Translations under genes and position numbers: made by a program
Part shown: positions 1 through 8,361 of the stretch, piece after piece
How positions within the stretch are numbered: position 1 is the stretch's first letter
How the letters are laid out: every line of letters begins with the position of its first letter
DNA from: JAVJSU01 sp040219275
Lineage (GTDB): Bacteria > Chloroflexota > Anaerolineae > Aggregatilineales > Phototrophicaceae
Direction of reading: 5' to 3'
Length of the DNA: 64,000 nucleotides
Assembly (NCBI GenBank): GCA_040219275.1
Contig: JAVJSU010000059.1
Coordinates: 1 to 64,000 of the forward strand
The notes under the pieces: generated by a model
Told to the model about the DNA's origin: nothing
What the model saw: the letters and a program-made list of their open reading frames with translations, nothing else
The model's database searches: none

Positions 1-2
1 TC

Positions 3-137
3 CTCCGACCTTTCAAAGGCATTCATAAACGCTATCTCTTTGGCTACATTGCCATCTGTGAATTTCGCCGTAATTTGAAGCATGTTACTCCGGCTTTCAT
101 CTCTAAATTAGTCCGTACTCACACTTTCTACATATGA
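3..137 (+). CDS. Transposase C-terminal fragment (IS1595/ISXO2-like), cut by window edge
   Basis: An open frame runs in from the left edge and stops with TGA at 135-137. Its 44 visible residues read R-P-F-K-G-I-H-K-R-Y-L, then an aromatic-rich helix (Y-I-A-I-C-E-F-R-R-N-L), then T-P-A-F-I-S. From memory this matches the end of IS1595-family (ISXO2-like) DDE transposases, where a [FR]-G-[VI]-H-K-x-[YF]-L segment precedes the last helix. The catalytic triad lies outside the window, so activity cannot be judged. The terminal inverted repeat should fall between 137 and about 168, but none can be defined without the other end. The alternative is a chance open frame; the motif match makes that less likely. 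Confidence 0.6.
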   Translation, partial: LRPFKGIHKRYLFGYIAICEFRRNLKHVTPAFISKLVRTHTFYI

Positions 138-168
138 GCCAAAAACTTAATTACAGGATAAACCCAAT

Positions 169-1104
169 TTGAATATTCGACCAGAAACTCCACATGATTA
201 CGCGGCGATTGCCACCATCAACGCCCGTGCATTTAGCAATCGTCCCGATGAGGCGCTGATCGTCGCCTTGCATCGCCATCGCGCCGACTTTGACCCCGAC
301 CTGTCGCTCGTGATGGAATCGGACGGGCAGATCATCGGGCATGTGTTGTTCTCCCCGCAGACCATCAGGCTGATGGATGAAAATGTGCGGGCGGTCAACC
401 TTGCGCCCATCGCCGTTGATCCACTCTATCAGCGTCAGGGCATCGGTGGGAATTTGATCGCCGAAGGGCATCGCGTCGCCATCGAAAAAGGCTATCAACT
501 CAGTTATTTGCTCGGTCACTCCGCCTATTATCCGCGCTTCGGTTATAAAACGGGCGCATATGGCAATGCCTCGGTGACGGTGGATACGGCGACATTGGGG
601 AAAGTGGGGACACTCGAAACCCGCGTGCCGACCCCCGATGATGTGGCGGGGTTACATGCGCTGTGGGAATATGAAGAAGGTGCGGTAGATTTTTCGGTGG
701 ATCCCGGCAGAGGCTTTCTGGACTGGGTGAATGCCAACCCTGCTGTACAAACACGCGTCTATCTGGACGGCGTGGAAGTCGTCGGTTATACGCGCATCGA
801 AACGCATGACATGGATAAACCGCGCATGTTCCTTGCGAAATCGCCGGAGTATGCCCGCATGATAGCCGTGAATGTCGCCGATCATGTGCCGGATTCCAAC
901 GTGGTGACTTTACCGTTACACCCGTATTCAAAATCAGCCAGCGCGTTTGAAAAAGGGACGTGCACAGCATGGGACGCGGGAATGGCGATGACGCTCACCG
1001 AAAGCCCCTTCGACGATTATTATGCGCTCGTCAAAGCGGGCGAACGCTTGCCGGGTCGTCCGGTGTGGCCCGTTGCGTTTGAGATGGAGGGTATCTTAAG
1101 TTAA
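169..1104 (+). CDS. GNAT family N-acetyltransferase, YhbS-like, with C-terminal extension
   Basis: 311 residues. Residues 1-150 form a GNAT domain that would transfer an acetyl group from acetyl-CoA to an unknown amine. The acetyl-CoA loop is visible as P-L-Y-Q-R-Q-G-I-G-G-N-L-I near residues 85-97, after the typical L-A-P-I-A-V-D strand. The A-Y-Y-P-R-F-G-Y signature near 120-127 is characteristic of the YhbS group. Residues about 150-311 form a second domain, possibly a degenerate GNAT or substrate-binding half, as in two-domain acetyltransferases. The start is TTG, with AGGA at 155-158 ten bases upstream; no in-frame ATG keeps the first strand. It sits alone, just after a transposase remnant. 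Confidence 0.88.
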   Translation: MNIRPETPHDYAAIATINARAFSNRPDEALIVALHRHRADFDPDLSLVMESDGQIIGHVLFSPQTIRLMDENVRAVNLAPIAVDPLYQRQGIGGNLIAEGHRVAIEKGYQLSYLLGHSAYYPRFGYKTGAYGNASVTVDTATLGKVGTLETRVPTPDDVAGLHALWEYEEGAVDFSVDPGRGFLDWVNANPAVQTRVYLDGVEVVGYTRIETHDMDKPRMFLAKSPEYARMIAVNVADHVPDSNVVTLPLHPYSKSASAFEKGTCTAWDAGMAMTLTESPFDDYYALVKAGERLPGRPVWPVAFEMEGILS

Positions 1105-1274
1105 GTGCAAGTGATCGTCTAACGCTATGAACTTCGTGTTTTTTGCATAAAGGTCTGCTTATTTTTGGGCAGAATCAAGCCCATAGCCCATGAGTCCTGT
1201 TTACTACAAAGCAAAAATCATGTAATTTTTAACTATGAGAGACATCAATAAGTAGACTTTTGGAAAAGGCAAAA

Positions 1275-1640
1275 ATGAACGCAGGCACGATCCATCAAAA
1301 AATTATGGAACGGTACATCAACGACAGACCTGCATTGTTGCTAGTTGATACCCACGCACATTCGATTATCGCCGCAGAGGTTGCGTCGTTGTGGGGTATT
1401 CGCGCTACAGAGGCAAGTTTTTACAACCGCGATGTGAAAGATGTGGTTGCTGGCTTTGCTGATTTGAGCGCCCATGAAAAGTCGTTGTTGGAATGGGCAA
1501 TCGTGGATAACATTCATGCCTATTGCGCGTGGATGACCCCTAACCGCCAGACGATGCGGACGGCGAGTTTGTGGTCTACCTATCGTCCAGCATACCTTGA
1601 TCCGGCGCGCTATAAATTCCGGCACAGTCTCGCTGGATAA
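1275..1640 (+). CDS. Hypothetical protein, 121 residues
   Basis: I do not recognise this family. The frame is open from TTG 1260, but ATG 1275 has AAGG at 1266-1269 five bases upstream and is the better start. The product is soluble, with no signal peptide or membrane segment. It is rich in His, Trp and Tyr: residues about 22-30 read L-L-V-D-T-H-A-H-S, and a W-S-T-Y-R-P-A-Y segment lies near the C terminus. The D-x-H-x-H pattern resembles a metal-binding motif, but the rest does not match an amidohydrolase, so no function is assigned. A strong intrinsic terminator follows at 1675-1698, which supports a real transcribed gene. Confidence 0.7.
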   Translation: MNAGTIHQKIMERYINDRPALLLVDTHAHSIIAAEVASLWGIRATEASFYNRDVKDVVAGFADLSAHEKSLLEWAIVDNIHAYCAWMTPNRQTMRTASLWSTYRPAYLDPARYKFRHSLAG

Positions 1641-1674
1641 GCGTTTTAGAAAGACCCGATATTGAACTTTCTGA

Positions 1675-1698
1675 GGATGGCACACGCCGTCCTTTTTT
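1675..1698 (+). terminator. Intrinsic terminator after the 1275-1640 gene
   Basis: A seven-base stem (1675-1681 pairs with 1686-1692, one G-T wobble), a four-base loop ACAC and six T residues at 1693-1698. Confidence 0.8.
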
Positions 1699-1830
1699 GT
1701 TGCTTGTTCCGCATTATGGGTGGAGTTGTCCGGCGGGATACGGCATAATAAAGGGGATTATGATGTCAGTAAGTGACGTTATGAAAAAATAATCAATCAG
1801 GATATTTAACTTGTAAGCAGTAAACGACGG

Positions 1831-1917
1831 TCAGTAAATCAGTACTTCAGTAAGTCAGTACTTCAGTAAGTCAGTAATTTAGCAGTTCAGTAAATCAGTA
1901 TTTTAGCAGTTCAGTAA
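1831..1917. repeat. Degenerate tandem repeat of AGTCAGTA/TTCAGTAA-type units
   Basis: About 87 bases built from shuffled short words: TCAGTAAATCAGTACT, TCAGTAAGTCAGTACT (in two overlapping registers) and TTTAGCAGT. The array lies in the 427-base gap between genes ending at 1640 and starting at 2068. Single related words flank it at 1766-1773 and 2045-2053, and an opposite-orientation counterpart sits at 1951-1984. No coding sense was found. The rest of the gap holds only the terminator at 1675-1698 and AT-rich sequence. Confidence 0.75.
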
Positions 1918-1950
1918 AAACATTCAATGCACGTTGGCAGTATGTGCTTT

Positions 1951-1984
1951 CTGACCAACTGATTACCTGACCAACTGACTTACT
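1951..1984. repeat. Inverted counterpart of the CAGTAAGT array
   Basis: Two copies of CTGACCAACTGA followed by CTTACT. The complement contains AGTAAGTCAGTTGG, the same word family as the array at 1831-1917, so the two patches could form a long imperfect stem in RNA or single-stranded DNA. Confidence 0.5.
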
Positions 1985-2067
1985 CATGTTTGAGCATCTA
2001 CTTCATGTCCAACATCATCCTAATATTTACTGTGCGTAACGTATGTCAGTAAGCAAAAGCGAATTTT

Positions 2068-2355
2068 ATGAGTAACGACGACAAACCAAGCAAGCGCATC
2101 GTGCAATGTATGGGTGTGTATTGCAATATCAGCGGACGCGCTGAACCGCTCCATAAGGCGCTCAAAACGCACGTCGATGCGATCAATGGTGATGCTAATC
2201 CGCCGGAATATTTACTGCGAACGGCGAATTGCCTGAGTATGTGCGCGATGGGTCCCAATCTCGTGATATATCCCGGCAACGTCGCCCATAATAAACTCAC
2301 GCTAGAGGCAATTGACGCGATCATCGCCGGGCACCTCACGACGGACGAAAGTTAG
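2068..2355 (+). CDS. (2Fe-2S) ferredoxin, thioredoxin-like fold
   Basis: 95 residues. Cysteines 14 and 19 (C-x4-C) and 55 and 59 (C-x3-C) are spaced as in thioredoxin-fold [2Fe-2S] ferredoxins and NuoE-type domains. The second pair is followed by the usual A-M-G-P-N-L-V-I-Y-P strand. It probably acts as a cytoplasmic electron carrier; the partner is unknown. It is flanked by unrelated genes on both sides and faces a convergent secreted-protein gene, sharing a bidirectional terminator at 2363-2395. The ATG start lacks a strong Shine-Dalgarno site. Confidence 0.9.
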   Translation: MSNDDKPSKRIVQCMGVYCNISGRAEPLHKALKTHVDAINGDANPPEYLLRTANCLSMCAMGPNLVIYPGNVAHNKLTLEAIDAIIAGHLTTDES

Positions 2356-2362
2356 GACTCAA

Positions 2363-2395
2363 AAAGCGCGTGAGATGGATTGTCTCACGCGCTTT
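2363..2395. terminator. Bidirectional intrinsic terminator
   Basis: A perfect 13-base stem (2363-2375 with 2383-2395) and a seven-base loop, A-rich on one side and T-rich on the other. It serves the ferredoxin gene and the convergent 1353-residue protein gene. The identical hairpin recurs at 8309-8341. Confidence 0.88.
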
Positions 2396-2415
2396 GATTT
2401 TGTGTTGATTATGGG

Positions 2416-2793
2416 TTATTCAGGGTCGATTAATACGAGCGTGCCCGCATTCGGAATCCAGCCACAGGTATAACCATCTTCAAATGTAACGGGCAGAATT
2501 TCGGTCATCTGGCGCGGAGAGGTGGTCGCGTCGAAGAAGATCAAGCGCCCTTCACCCTGCAAGCAGACTTTCTCGTAGCCGTCGCCAAAGTCGAATTGTG
2601 GTTGACCATCTGGCGTGAGCATCCACACATCCACTGCGAAGATAACACCATAATCAATCAACTCTTGCGGGACACCACCGGCGTTGTATTGCCATGCCCC
2701 GTTCCACATATGGATCGTACCGTAGGCATTATCTGGCATCCCATAGGCGTGACCGCGATTTTCGTCATAAGCGCCCATCCATTCGTTAAGGCT
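2416..2793 (-). repeat. Shared C-terminal module, copy 1
   Basis: Encodes S-L-N-E-W through the final D-P-E of the 1353-residue protein (125 residues). The last ~155 bases (2416-2572) are nearly identical to 6844-7000, differing at only a few third-codon positions. Two invariant cysteines lie in K-V-C-L and Y-T-C-G-W. Confidence 0.9.
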
Positions 2794-5700
2794 AGGTGGC
2801 GGGGGGGGTGCCACGAGTTCGATAATGATATTCACACTACTGAGGTTGAATGGCGGTATCCCACTGTATTCCGGGCTGTTAGAGTCAATAGTTATCATCA
2901 GTGCTTCGTTGATGTCGCCGTTAAAGTTTTCGTCAATCACAATCGTGATTATGATTGGAATATTCCAGTTCGTTTCGTCGAAGATATATGGATTCGGTGT
3001 GACTACAATTCCCGGTGGCAGATTGCGGAAGTCGATCATGACAATTTCGCCCGGTGCCGGTTGTGTTTGTAGTACAAGTTCTATCACCTGTGTGAACACA
3101 TTATCATCGCCATCATCTCCAAGATTAATAACGATGCCCGCTGTGTCGTTATCGGCAACACTCACAGTATTGTCTGCCGGTAGAAGCAGGCTGTAACCGG
3201 TGGCTGTAGAAGTGATGGTAGTCTGAATAGTACAGGTGCGTGTGCCATCAACCAGACCATTATCGACTGCTTGTGCGATCACGGTGAAGGCATTGCCGTA
3301 AGTTACGCTAGAGAAGGTATGAGATGCGGCGCTGGTCACTGTGCAGACCGCAGGATCGGCAGGTGCGAAGTTCAGCGTAACATCAGCATCCGGTTGTGTC
3401 GTCAACGCAACGGTATAGCTACCAACTGCACCTTCGATAATCGTGGTTGGCGTGAACGGCGTTACGTTCAAGTTCGGTGAGTCAATATCGGTGACGGTAA
3501 AGGTCATGTTCGCCGGATTTGCCAGACCATTGTAACCCGTTGCAGTGGTGGTGGCGGCGTATTGTAGCGTACAGGTCTGGGGACCATCGGTGATGCCGTC
3601 GGTGGGTGCCTGGAATGCTACGGTGAAAGGTGCATTGTAGTTGCCCGCGTTGAACGTGTGTGTTGTGGCACTACTAATGACACATACAGTTGCATTGGCG
3701 GTGCTAAAAGTGAAGTTGACATCAGCATCTGGCGCTGTTGACAGCCTCAATGTTGCTGTACCGGAATCGCCTTCAAGTAAGCTGACAACTGCGGTTGTCG
3801 CATTGTAGCTCGCTGTGTCGTCGTCGAGAATGGTAATGGTTGCATCCGGCGGGTTCATACCTGCGTACTCACCTGCACCGGTGGCATTAGCAGTAATCAG
3901 ATCACAGCCTTGATTGCCGTCGGTGATGTTTTCGGCGGTGCCGGTTACGGTCACGCTCACGCCAGTATTCCAGTTGATGCTATCAAGTGTGACGGTTGCC
4001 GGTGCAACGGTACATTGACCATTGGCTGTGCTAACACCAAAGCTCACTGCCGCAGTTGGCAGACTGCCAAGCGTGAAGATATAGGCTTGTGTGCCGCCTT
4101 CTGCGATGTTCACAGGTGTGTTCGGTGCGATGGCAAAGCTAGCGGTGTTGATGTCTGTCACGTTGATGCTGGCTGTATAGGTTATTACGTTATATTCAGC
4201 GGCACCGGCAAAGGCGACGGAGACGTTACAGGTTTGTGTGCCATCTGCCATTAGATCATTCACACCGGTGATTGTGAGACTCTGGGCGCTCATATCGGTG
4301 ATCGTCAGCGTCGCCGGAGTCACTGTACATTCGTCCGCTGTGCTTGTGCTAACAGTTGCCGTTATGGTCGCTGTTGGGATCGATGTTAGGTTAAAGGTGG
4401 CGGTTGTGTTGCCGCTTTCCGAAATCTGAACCGGTGCAAGTGTTTCGTTAGTGTTTGCGATGTCACCATCGGTGATGCTCACAGCAACGTCGTTCGCATC
4501 AAAGGTATTATACCCGCCCGGACCGGTTGCCGTACCCAATAGTACGGTGCAGTTTTGTGCGCCATCAACCATATTGTCGATTAGACCATTGATGGTGACA
4601 GTCGCCGCAGTTGTGTTGGCTAATGTCAGTGATGTGGGGTTAACGCTACATTCTGATGGATCGCTCACAGTAAGCGGAATAGTCACGTTGCTGGCTGGAT
4701 TTGCGGTTAACGCGACGTTAAAAGTGGTGTTGCCACCCTCCGCCACAGTTGCAGATACCGGTGCGCTCACATTTATGCCTGCTACGTCAACATCGTTGAT
4801 CGTCATGTTGATCATCGTTATGCTAGGGGCGACACCATCGAATTGACCGCCAGCCTGAACGGCATTGTTGATCGTAATGTTGCAAGCTGAGTTGCCATCC
4901 ACGGCATTGTCTGCCTCGCCAGAAAGGGTCACCTGTTGCGTTGGATTGGCATTGTCAAAGTACATGGTTGTCGTTGTCTGACCGTTTAGACGACATTCAC
5001 CCGCATCACTCGACGAAATGACAATCGATACCTGACTGACAGGTGCAGAGTTCAGCGCCATCGTAAATGTGGTGGTTGTGCCTTCGTTGATAGTCGTCGA
5101 AATCGGCGGGGTAATGGTGACAGTCGGTGCCGGATCAACATTATTGATCTGCACGTTGAATGCCGTTTGGCTGGGTGTCACGCCGTTAAATTCCTGACTA
5201 CCGGCGGCTTGGGTGGCTGTACCTATCGTAATGGCACAGGTGAAATTCGCATCGTAGATGCCATCCGCAACGCCGTTGATGGTTACGTTCTGAGCATTGG
5301 CATTATTGAAATAATAAGTGGTTGTTGCCTGTCCGTTGATGTTACATTGGCTACCATTGTTGACGGAGAGCACGACTTCAACTTGAGAGGTTGGCGCGGC
5401 GCTCAAACCAATGGTGAATGTGGTAGACGCACTCTCGTTGATCGTACCTGCAATCGGTGAAGTGACGGTGATGCTTACGGGTGGGGTAGAATCTGGACAT
5501 CCCGCCGAAGTCGTTGAAATGTTACCACCACCATCGGTTATGGTACCGCTACATCCGTTAGTATTATTGGAAAATGTCGTGTTGCTGACAGTGGTATTAC
5601 CGGAATTAACTAAAGCCCGAGTATTGCTATCAAATGCTGAACCATCGATAGTTACGGTCGCACCCGTATTCACAATCACGGGTGCGGCACTAGGGTGTCC

Positions 5701-6477
5701 CGCAAAGCGAATATTCGTGATGGATGCTGTTACACCTGACGCAAAATTAAATATCGGGTTAGTGGAGGCAAGCGTGTGTATCGTTTGAATACTACCCATA
5801 CCTACAATAGTAATATCTTCGGTAATCGGCGGCATATTGAGACCATTGACAAAGATAAGCCATCCGATTTGAATGGTATCTCTACCGGGATTTGCATTTG
5901 CGCTGACAATCGCATTATAAAGTGCGTTTTGGTCATCGCCATTTATTGTATAGGTTTGTGGTGTAGGTGCAGGACCGTTGACGATGGTGCCGGGTCCGGT
6001 GATAATCGCACTATAGTTGCTTATCGGATAACCGCCCGAATTTGAATAACAAGCACCTGTGACATCACCGGAAAAGATGGCGTAATAGGTCTGCCCTGCA
6101 ACGAGTTGCATATTTACCGGGTTATCTTGACCAAAACTGAGGTTGGGGTATACCCACATACCCATCAGGCGATCATTGAAAATATCCGCGGGGTTGGGTG
6201 TGGTATGAACAGAAACCCACATAAAGGAACCGCTCGTATAATTCGGGCTAGAGAAGGTATATATCCCGGTAGTACTGACGTTGAAGGCGTGTGCCACACC
6301 ATAAATGGGAACGCCGCTACAAAACCCATGTTGGGTATTAGAGGTAGTGATAGACGGGCCACTAAATGTGATTGTACCCGCCTGTGCAGGTGCAGTGTCG
6401 ATAGCAAGAAAGCCAACGAAAATAGTTAGCAGGAGCGCAATTATTACTTTACTGATCGTTCGGGATTGAAATGTCAC
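2416..6477 (-). CDS. Large secreted protein: beta-helix region, eight Calx-beta-like repeats, shared C-terminal module
   Basis: 1353 residues. A signal peptide (hydrophobic 11-26, likely cleavage after A-Q-A at 33) is followed by a beta-sandwich-like region to about 160. Residues about 165-325 form a short parallel beta-helix rich in N-T-T-V-S-N-type turns. From about 327 to 1220 there are eight repeats of about 110 residues, each opening with a strand such as T-I-N-E-G-x-x-x-T-F and ending in D-x-D, as in Calx-beta domains. The first seven repeats each carry two Cys at equivalent places, suggesting one disulfide per repeat; the eighth lacks them. The last 125 residues (1229-1353) match the ends of the next two secreted proteins. 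I saw no LPXTG motif or C-terminal membrane anchor. A surface adhesin or matrix role is inference. Confidence 0.88.
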   Translation of the reverse strand: MTFQSRTISKVIIALLLTIFVGFLAIDTAPAQAGTITFSGPSITTSNTQHGFCSGVPIYGVAHAFNVSTTGIYTFSSPNYTSGSFMWVSVHTTPNPADIFNDRLMGMWVYPNLSFGQDNPVNMQLVAGQTYYAIFSGDVTGACYSNSGGYPISNYSAIITGPGTIVNGPAPTPQTYTINGDDQNALYNAIVSANANPGRDTIQIGWLIFVNGLNMPPITEDITIVGMGSIQTIHTLASTNPIFNFASGVTASITNIRFAGHPSAAPVIVNTGATVTIDGSAFDSNTRALVNSGNTTVSNTTFSNNTNGCSGTITDGGGNISTTSAGCPDSTPPVSITVTSPIAGTINESASTTFTIGLSAAPTSQVEVVLSVNNGSQCNINGQATTTYYFNNANAQNVTINGVADGIYDANFTCAITIGTATQAAGSQEFNGVTPSQTAFNVQINNVDPAPTVTITPPISTTINEGTTTTFTMALNSAPVSQVSIVISSSDAGECRLNGQTTTTMYFDNANPTQQVTLSGEADNAVDGNSACNITINNAVQAGGQFDGVAPSITMINMTINDVDVAGINVSAPVSATVAEGGNTTFNVALTANPASNVTIPLTVSDPSECSVNPTSLTLANTTAATVTINGLIDNMVDGAQNCTVLLGTATGPGGYNTFDANDVAVSITDGDIANTNETLAPVQISESGNTTATFNLTSIPTATITATVSTSTADECTVTPATLTITDMSAQSLTITGVNDLMADGTQTCNVSVAFAGAAEYNVITYTASINVTDINTASFAIAPNTPVNIAEGGTQAYIFTLGSLPTAAVSFGVSTANGQCTVAPATVTLDSINWNTGVSVTVTGTAENITDGNQGCDLITANATGAGEYAGMNPPDATITILDDDTASYNATTAVVSLLEGDSGTATLRLSTAPDADVNFTFSTANATVCVISSATTHTFNAGNYNAPFTVAFQAPTDGITDGPQTCTLQYAATTTATGYNGLANPANMTFTVTDIDSPNLNVTPFTPTTIIEGAVGSYTVALTTQPDADVTLNFAPADPAVCTVTSAASHTFSSVTYGNAFTVIAQAVDNGLVDGTRTCTIQTTITSTATGYSLLLPADNTVSVADNDTAGIVINLGDDGDDNVFTQVIELVLQTQPAPGEIVMIDFRNLPPGIVVTPNPYIFDETNWNIPIIITIVIDENFNGDINEALMITIDSNSPEYSGIPPFNLSSVNIIIELVAPPPPPSLNEWMGAYDENRGHAYGMPDNAYGTIHMWNGAWQYNAGGVPQELIDYGVIFAVDVWMLTPDGQPQFDFGDGYEKVCLQGEGRLIFFDATTSPRQMTEILPVTFEDGYTCGWIPNAGTLVLIDPE

Positions 6478-6598
6478 GTAGTATTTCCTTTTTCTGTACT
6501 AAACATTGTTAGTCAACGTTATCTTAATTCTGTATTAACTTATTTTAGGTTGAGTTTTAGGAATCAAGAAAGCTAGCTAAACGTACAGTTTAAATGTC

Positions 6599-6638
6599 AA
6601 AAAACCTGTCTAATTAGATAGGTTTTTGACTTTTTTTT
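6599..6638. terminator. Hairpin with T-run in the 6478-6843 gap
   Basis: Stem 6600-6607 with 6620-6627, extended by an inner three-base pair around AATT, followed on the plus strand by eight T at 6631-6638. Read on the minus strand it is also followed by a T-run, so it could insulate the 1353-residue gene from upstream minus-strand transcription. The rest of this 366-base gap holds the probable promoter region of that gene and a second hairpin at 6741-6775. Confidence 0.65.
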
Positions 6639-6740
6639 GAAATAATCTTAATTATTCGCTTTGAATACGTCCGTCAGTGGCGCTGATTATGCTTATATTG
6701 CACCACACCACTTCCCATAATCGACGAAACATACAACAAA

Positions 6741-6775
6741 AAAACGCACCGATGAGCGAGTCATCAGCGCGTTTT
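6741..6775 (-). terminator. Intrinsic terminator of the 450-residue beta-helix gene
   Basis: Outer stem 6741-6747 with 6769-6775 and inner stem 6751-6755 with 6761-6765. On the minus strand it is followed by a run of T. Confidence 0.7.
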
Positions 6776-6843
6776 GGTTCATACTTTGGGCGGAGTGGGC
6801 GAGTCGAGTGTCGGGGCGACTCCTTAGCTCGTCCTTACAATGG

Positions 6844-7206
6844 TTATTCAGGGTCGATTAATACGAGCGTGCCCGCATTCGGAATCCAGCCGCAGGTATA
6901 GCCGTCTTCAAATGTGACGGGCAGAATTTCGGTCATCTGGCGCGGAGAGGTGGTCGCGTCGAAGAAGATCAAGCGCCCTTCGCCATGCAAGCAGACTTTC
7001 TCGTAATGGTCGAAGAATTGATCACCGCCAAGTTCCCAGACATCAATCGCCAGAATCACACCGTAGTCAAGCAAATCTTGTGGGATACCGCCAGAATTAT
7101 ATTGCCACGCGCCATTTTGCATGTGGATCGTCGCGTAGACATTTTCATCCACGCCGTAGGCTTCTGCACGGGATTCGCTGGCGGTAGCGTTCCATTCGTT
7201 GAGAGA
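6844..7206 (-). repeat. Shared C-terminal module, copy 2
   Basis: 120 codons plus stop, from S-L-N-E-W to the terminal D-P-E. It keeps the two invariant Cys, the W-I-P-N-A-G-T-L-V-L-I-D tail and the N-G-A-W-Q-Y-N core seen in copies 1 and 3. Confidence 0.9.
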
Positions 7207-8196
7207 AGGCACAGCAGGGATTACAATCGGGACAAGTTCAAAGGTGGGTTGCCCGGTTGTGGGATTGGTGACGACGGTCTGCGGCATTTCAATCGCGCCG
7301 ATGTCACAGGCGACACCCTGCGGGCGAGTTGTGCCGATCTGGTCGTTCGTCAAGCCAGCACAGGTAGGTGCGCCGTCAATCGCCGGACTGCCTGCTAGAA
7401 GGGGATAATATGAGCCGTTGAATGCGCCGAGGATGGGGTTAGTGTTCGCGCCGGGACATCCTGCCGCATTAAATGCGATATTGCCACCACCATCGTTGAG
7501 CACTGAATTATTAATACATGCGCCAGTAACAATCGTGTTGATAAGTGTACCATTTCCATTGGCAATAACAATCTCGTCCGCGCCGCTTGATGCATTGCCA
7601 GAGAGTGTACTGTTCCTAATTGTCACTGTGGCTGTATTAAAAATACTGCCACCATCCGCGCCAGCTGTATTGCTAGAGACCGTAGTGTTCGTAATTGTCA
7701 TCGTACCATAATTTGAAATCGCACCGCCTCCGTTCGTGGAGCTATTGCCAGAAACTGTGCTGTTGCTAATTGTAGCTATAATACCCTGATTATAAACACC
7801 ACCACCAGTAACAGCTGAATTGCTGTAGATGATACTGTTTGTAACTGTTAGTGTACCCGAATTAGAAACACCACCTCCAAATCCAGTAGTATTACCATTA
7901 CTCACGGTAATGTTATTGAGATTGAGATTTGCGCCCGTGCTCACGTTAAAAACGCGGTGCGTATTATTGCCATCGACGGCAAAGCCCGCGCCGTTAATGG
8001 TCACGGTTCCGGCGGTGACGGTGAGTGTTCCCGTTGTGATGCAATTGTCGGTGAGTGTATATGTGCCTGCGGGGATGGTGCCCGTGAGTTGTAAGCCATC
8101 ACAATTGGCGGCATGGGCGGGTTGAATTTGAGCGGTGAAGGTGAGTACGGATAGGGTCAAAACGGCGAGTATCACCATAATACGAGATTTGGACAT
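6844..8196 (-). CDS. Secreted right-handed beta-helix protein with choice-of-anchor Q region and shared C-terminal module
   Basis: 450 residues from ATG 8196, which has AGGA about six bases upstream and begins a clean signal peptide (cleavage after A-H-A at residue 29). The frame extends to 8274 but without a signal peptide there. Residues about 30-245 form a polymorphic-membrane-protein-type beta-helix with repeated S-G-N-S-S / T-I-x-N-S-T turns. About 250-315 is a choice-of-anchor Q-like segment (L-L-A-G-S-P-A-I-D-G-A-P and G-x-x-R-P-Q-G-x-x-C-D-I-G-A-I-E). Residues 331-450 are the shared module. It is the tandem paralogue of the next gene upstream, with its own promoter and terminator. The cell-surface or extracellular location is inferred from the signal peptide. 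Confidence 0.88.
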   Translation of the reverse strand: MSKSRIMVILAVLTLSVLTFTAQIQPAHAANCDGLQLTGTIPAGTYTLTDNCITTGTLTVTAGTVTINGAGFAVDGNNTHRVFNVSTGANLNLNNITVSNGNTTGFGGGVSNSGTLTVTNSIIYSNSAVTGGGVYNQGIIATISNSTVSGNSSTNGGGAISNYGTMTITNTTVSSNTAGADGGSIFNTATVTIRNSTLSGNASSGADEIVIANGNGTLINTIVTGACINNSVLNDGGGNIAFNAAGCPGANTNPILGAFNGSYYPLLAGSPAIDGAPTCAGLTNDQIGTTRPQGVACDIGAIEMPQTVVTNPTTGQPTFELVPIVIPAVPSLNEWNATASESRAEAYGVDENVYATIHMQNGAWQYNSGGIPQDLLDYGVILAIDVWELGGDQFFDHYEKVCLHGEGRLIFFDATTSPRQMTEILPVTFEDGYTCGWIPNAGTLVLIDPE

Positions 8197-8231
8197 GATT
8201 TTTCCTGAGCATAAGAAGTAAAAGTATCCAC

Positions 8232-8237
8232 AGTATA
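8232..8237 (-). promoter_or_regulatory. Probable -10 element upstream of the 6844-8196 gene
   Basis: TATACT on the minus strand, about 36 bases before the start codon, inside a block of roughly 40 bases conserved in front of both tandem genes (8200-8245 and 9733-9778). No good -35 box is visible. Confidence 0.45.
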
Positions 8238-8308
8238 AAGGCAGAGGGGGATGTTGAGGATAAAGGTTCGCCATCTTAAACCCGTATTCGGAAGTTTTTC
8301 GGAATCAA

Positions 8309-8341
8309 AAAGCGCGTGAGATGGATTGTCTCACGCGCTTT
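8309..8341 (-). terminator. Intrinsic terminator of the 455-residue beta-helix gene
   Basis: The same 13-base stem and seven-base loop as 2363-2395, here just downstream of the stop at 8362, with T-rich sequence following on the minus strand. Confidence 0.85.
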
Positions 8342-8361
8342 GATTTTGTGTTGATTATGCG

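Noticed and set aside
1..83. Minus-strand open frame starting at ATG 83 with a GGAG upstream, running off the left edge
   Set aside because: The opposite strand shows a clear transposase-like C terminus over the same bases, and the minus product has no recognisable motif.
1831..1917. Possible CRISPR array
   Set aside because: Units are short, shuffled and without distinct spacers of constant length; no cas genes are in the window.
2596..6429. Several long plus-strand frames across the large secreted protein gene
   Set aside because: All antisense to a gene with a signal peptide and regular repeats; products look like random back-translations rich in His, Cys and Arg.
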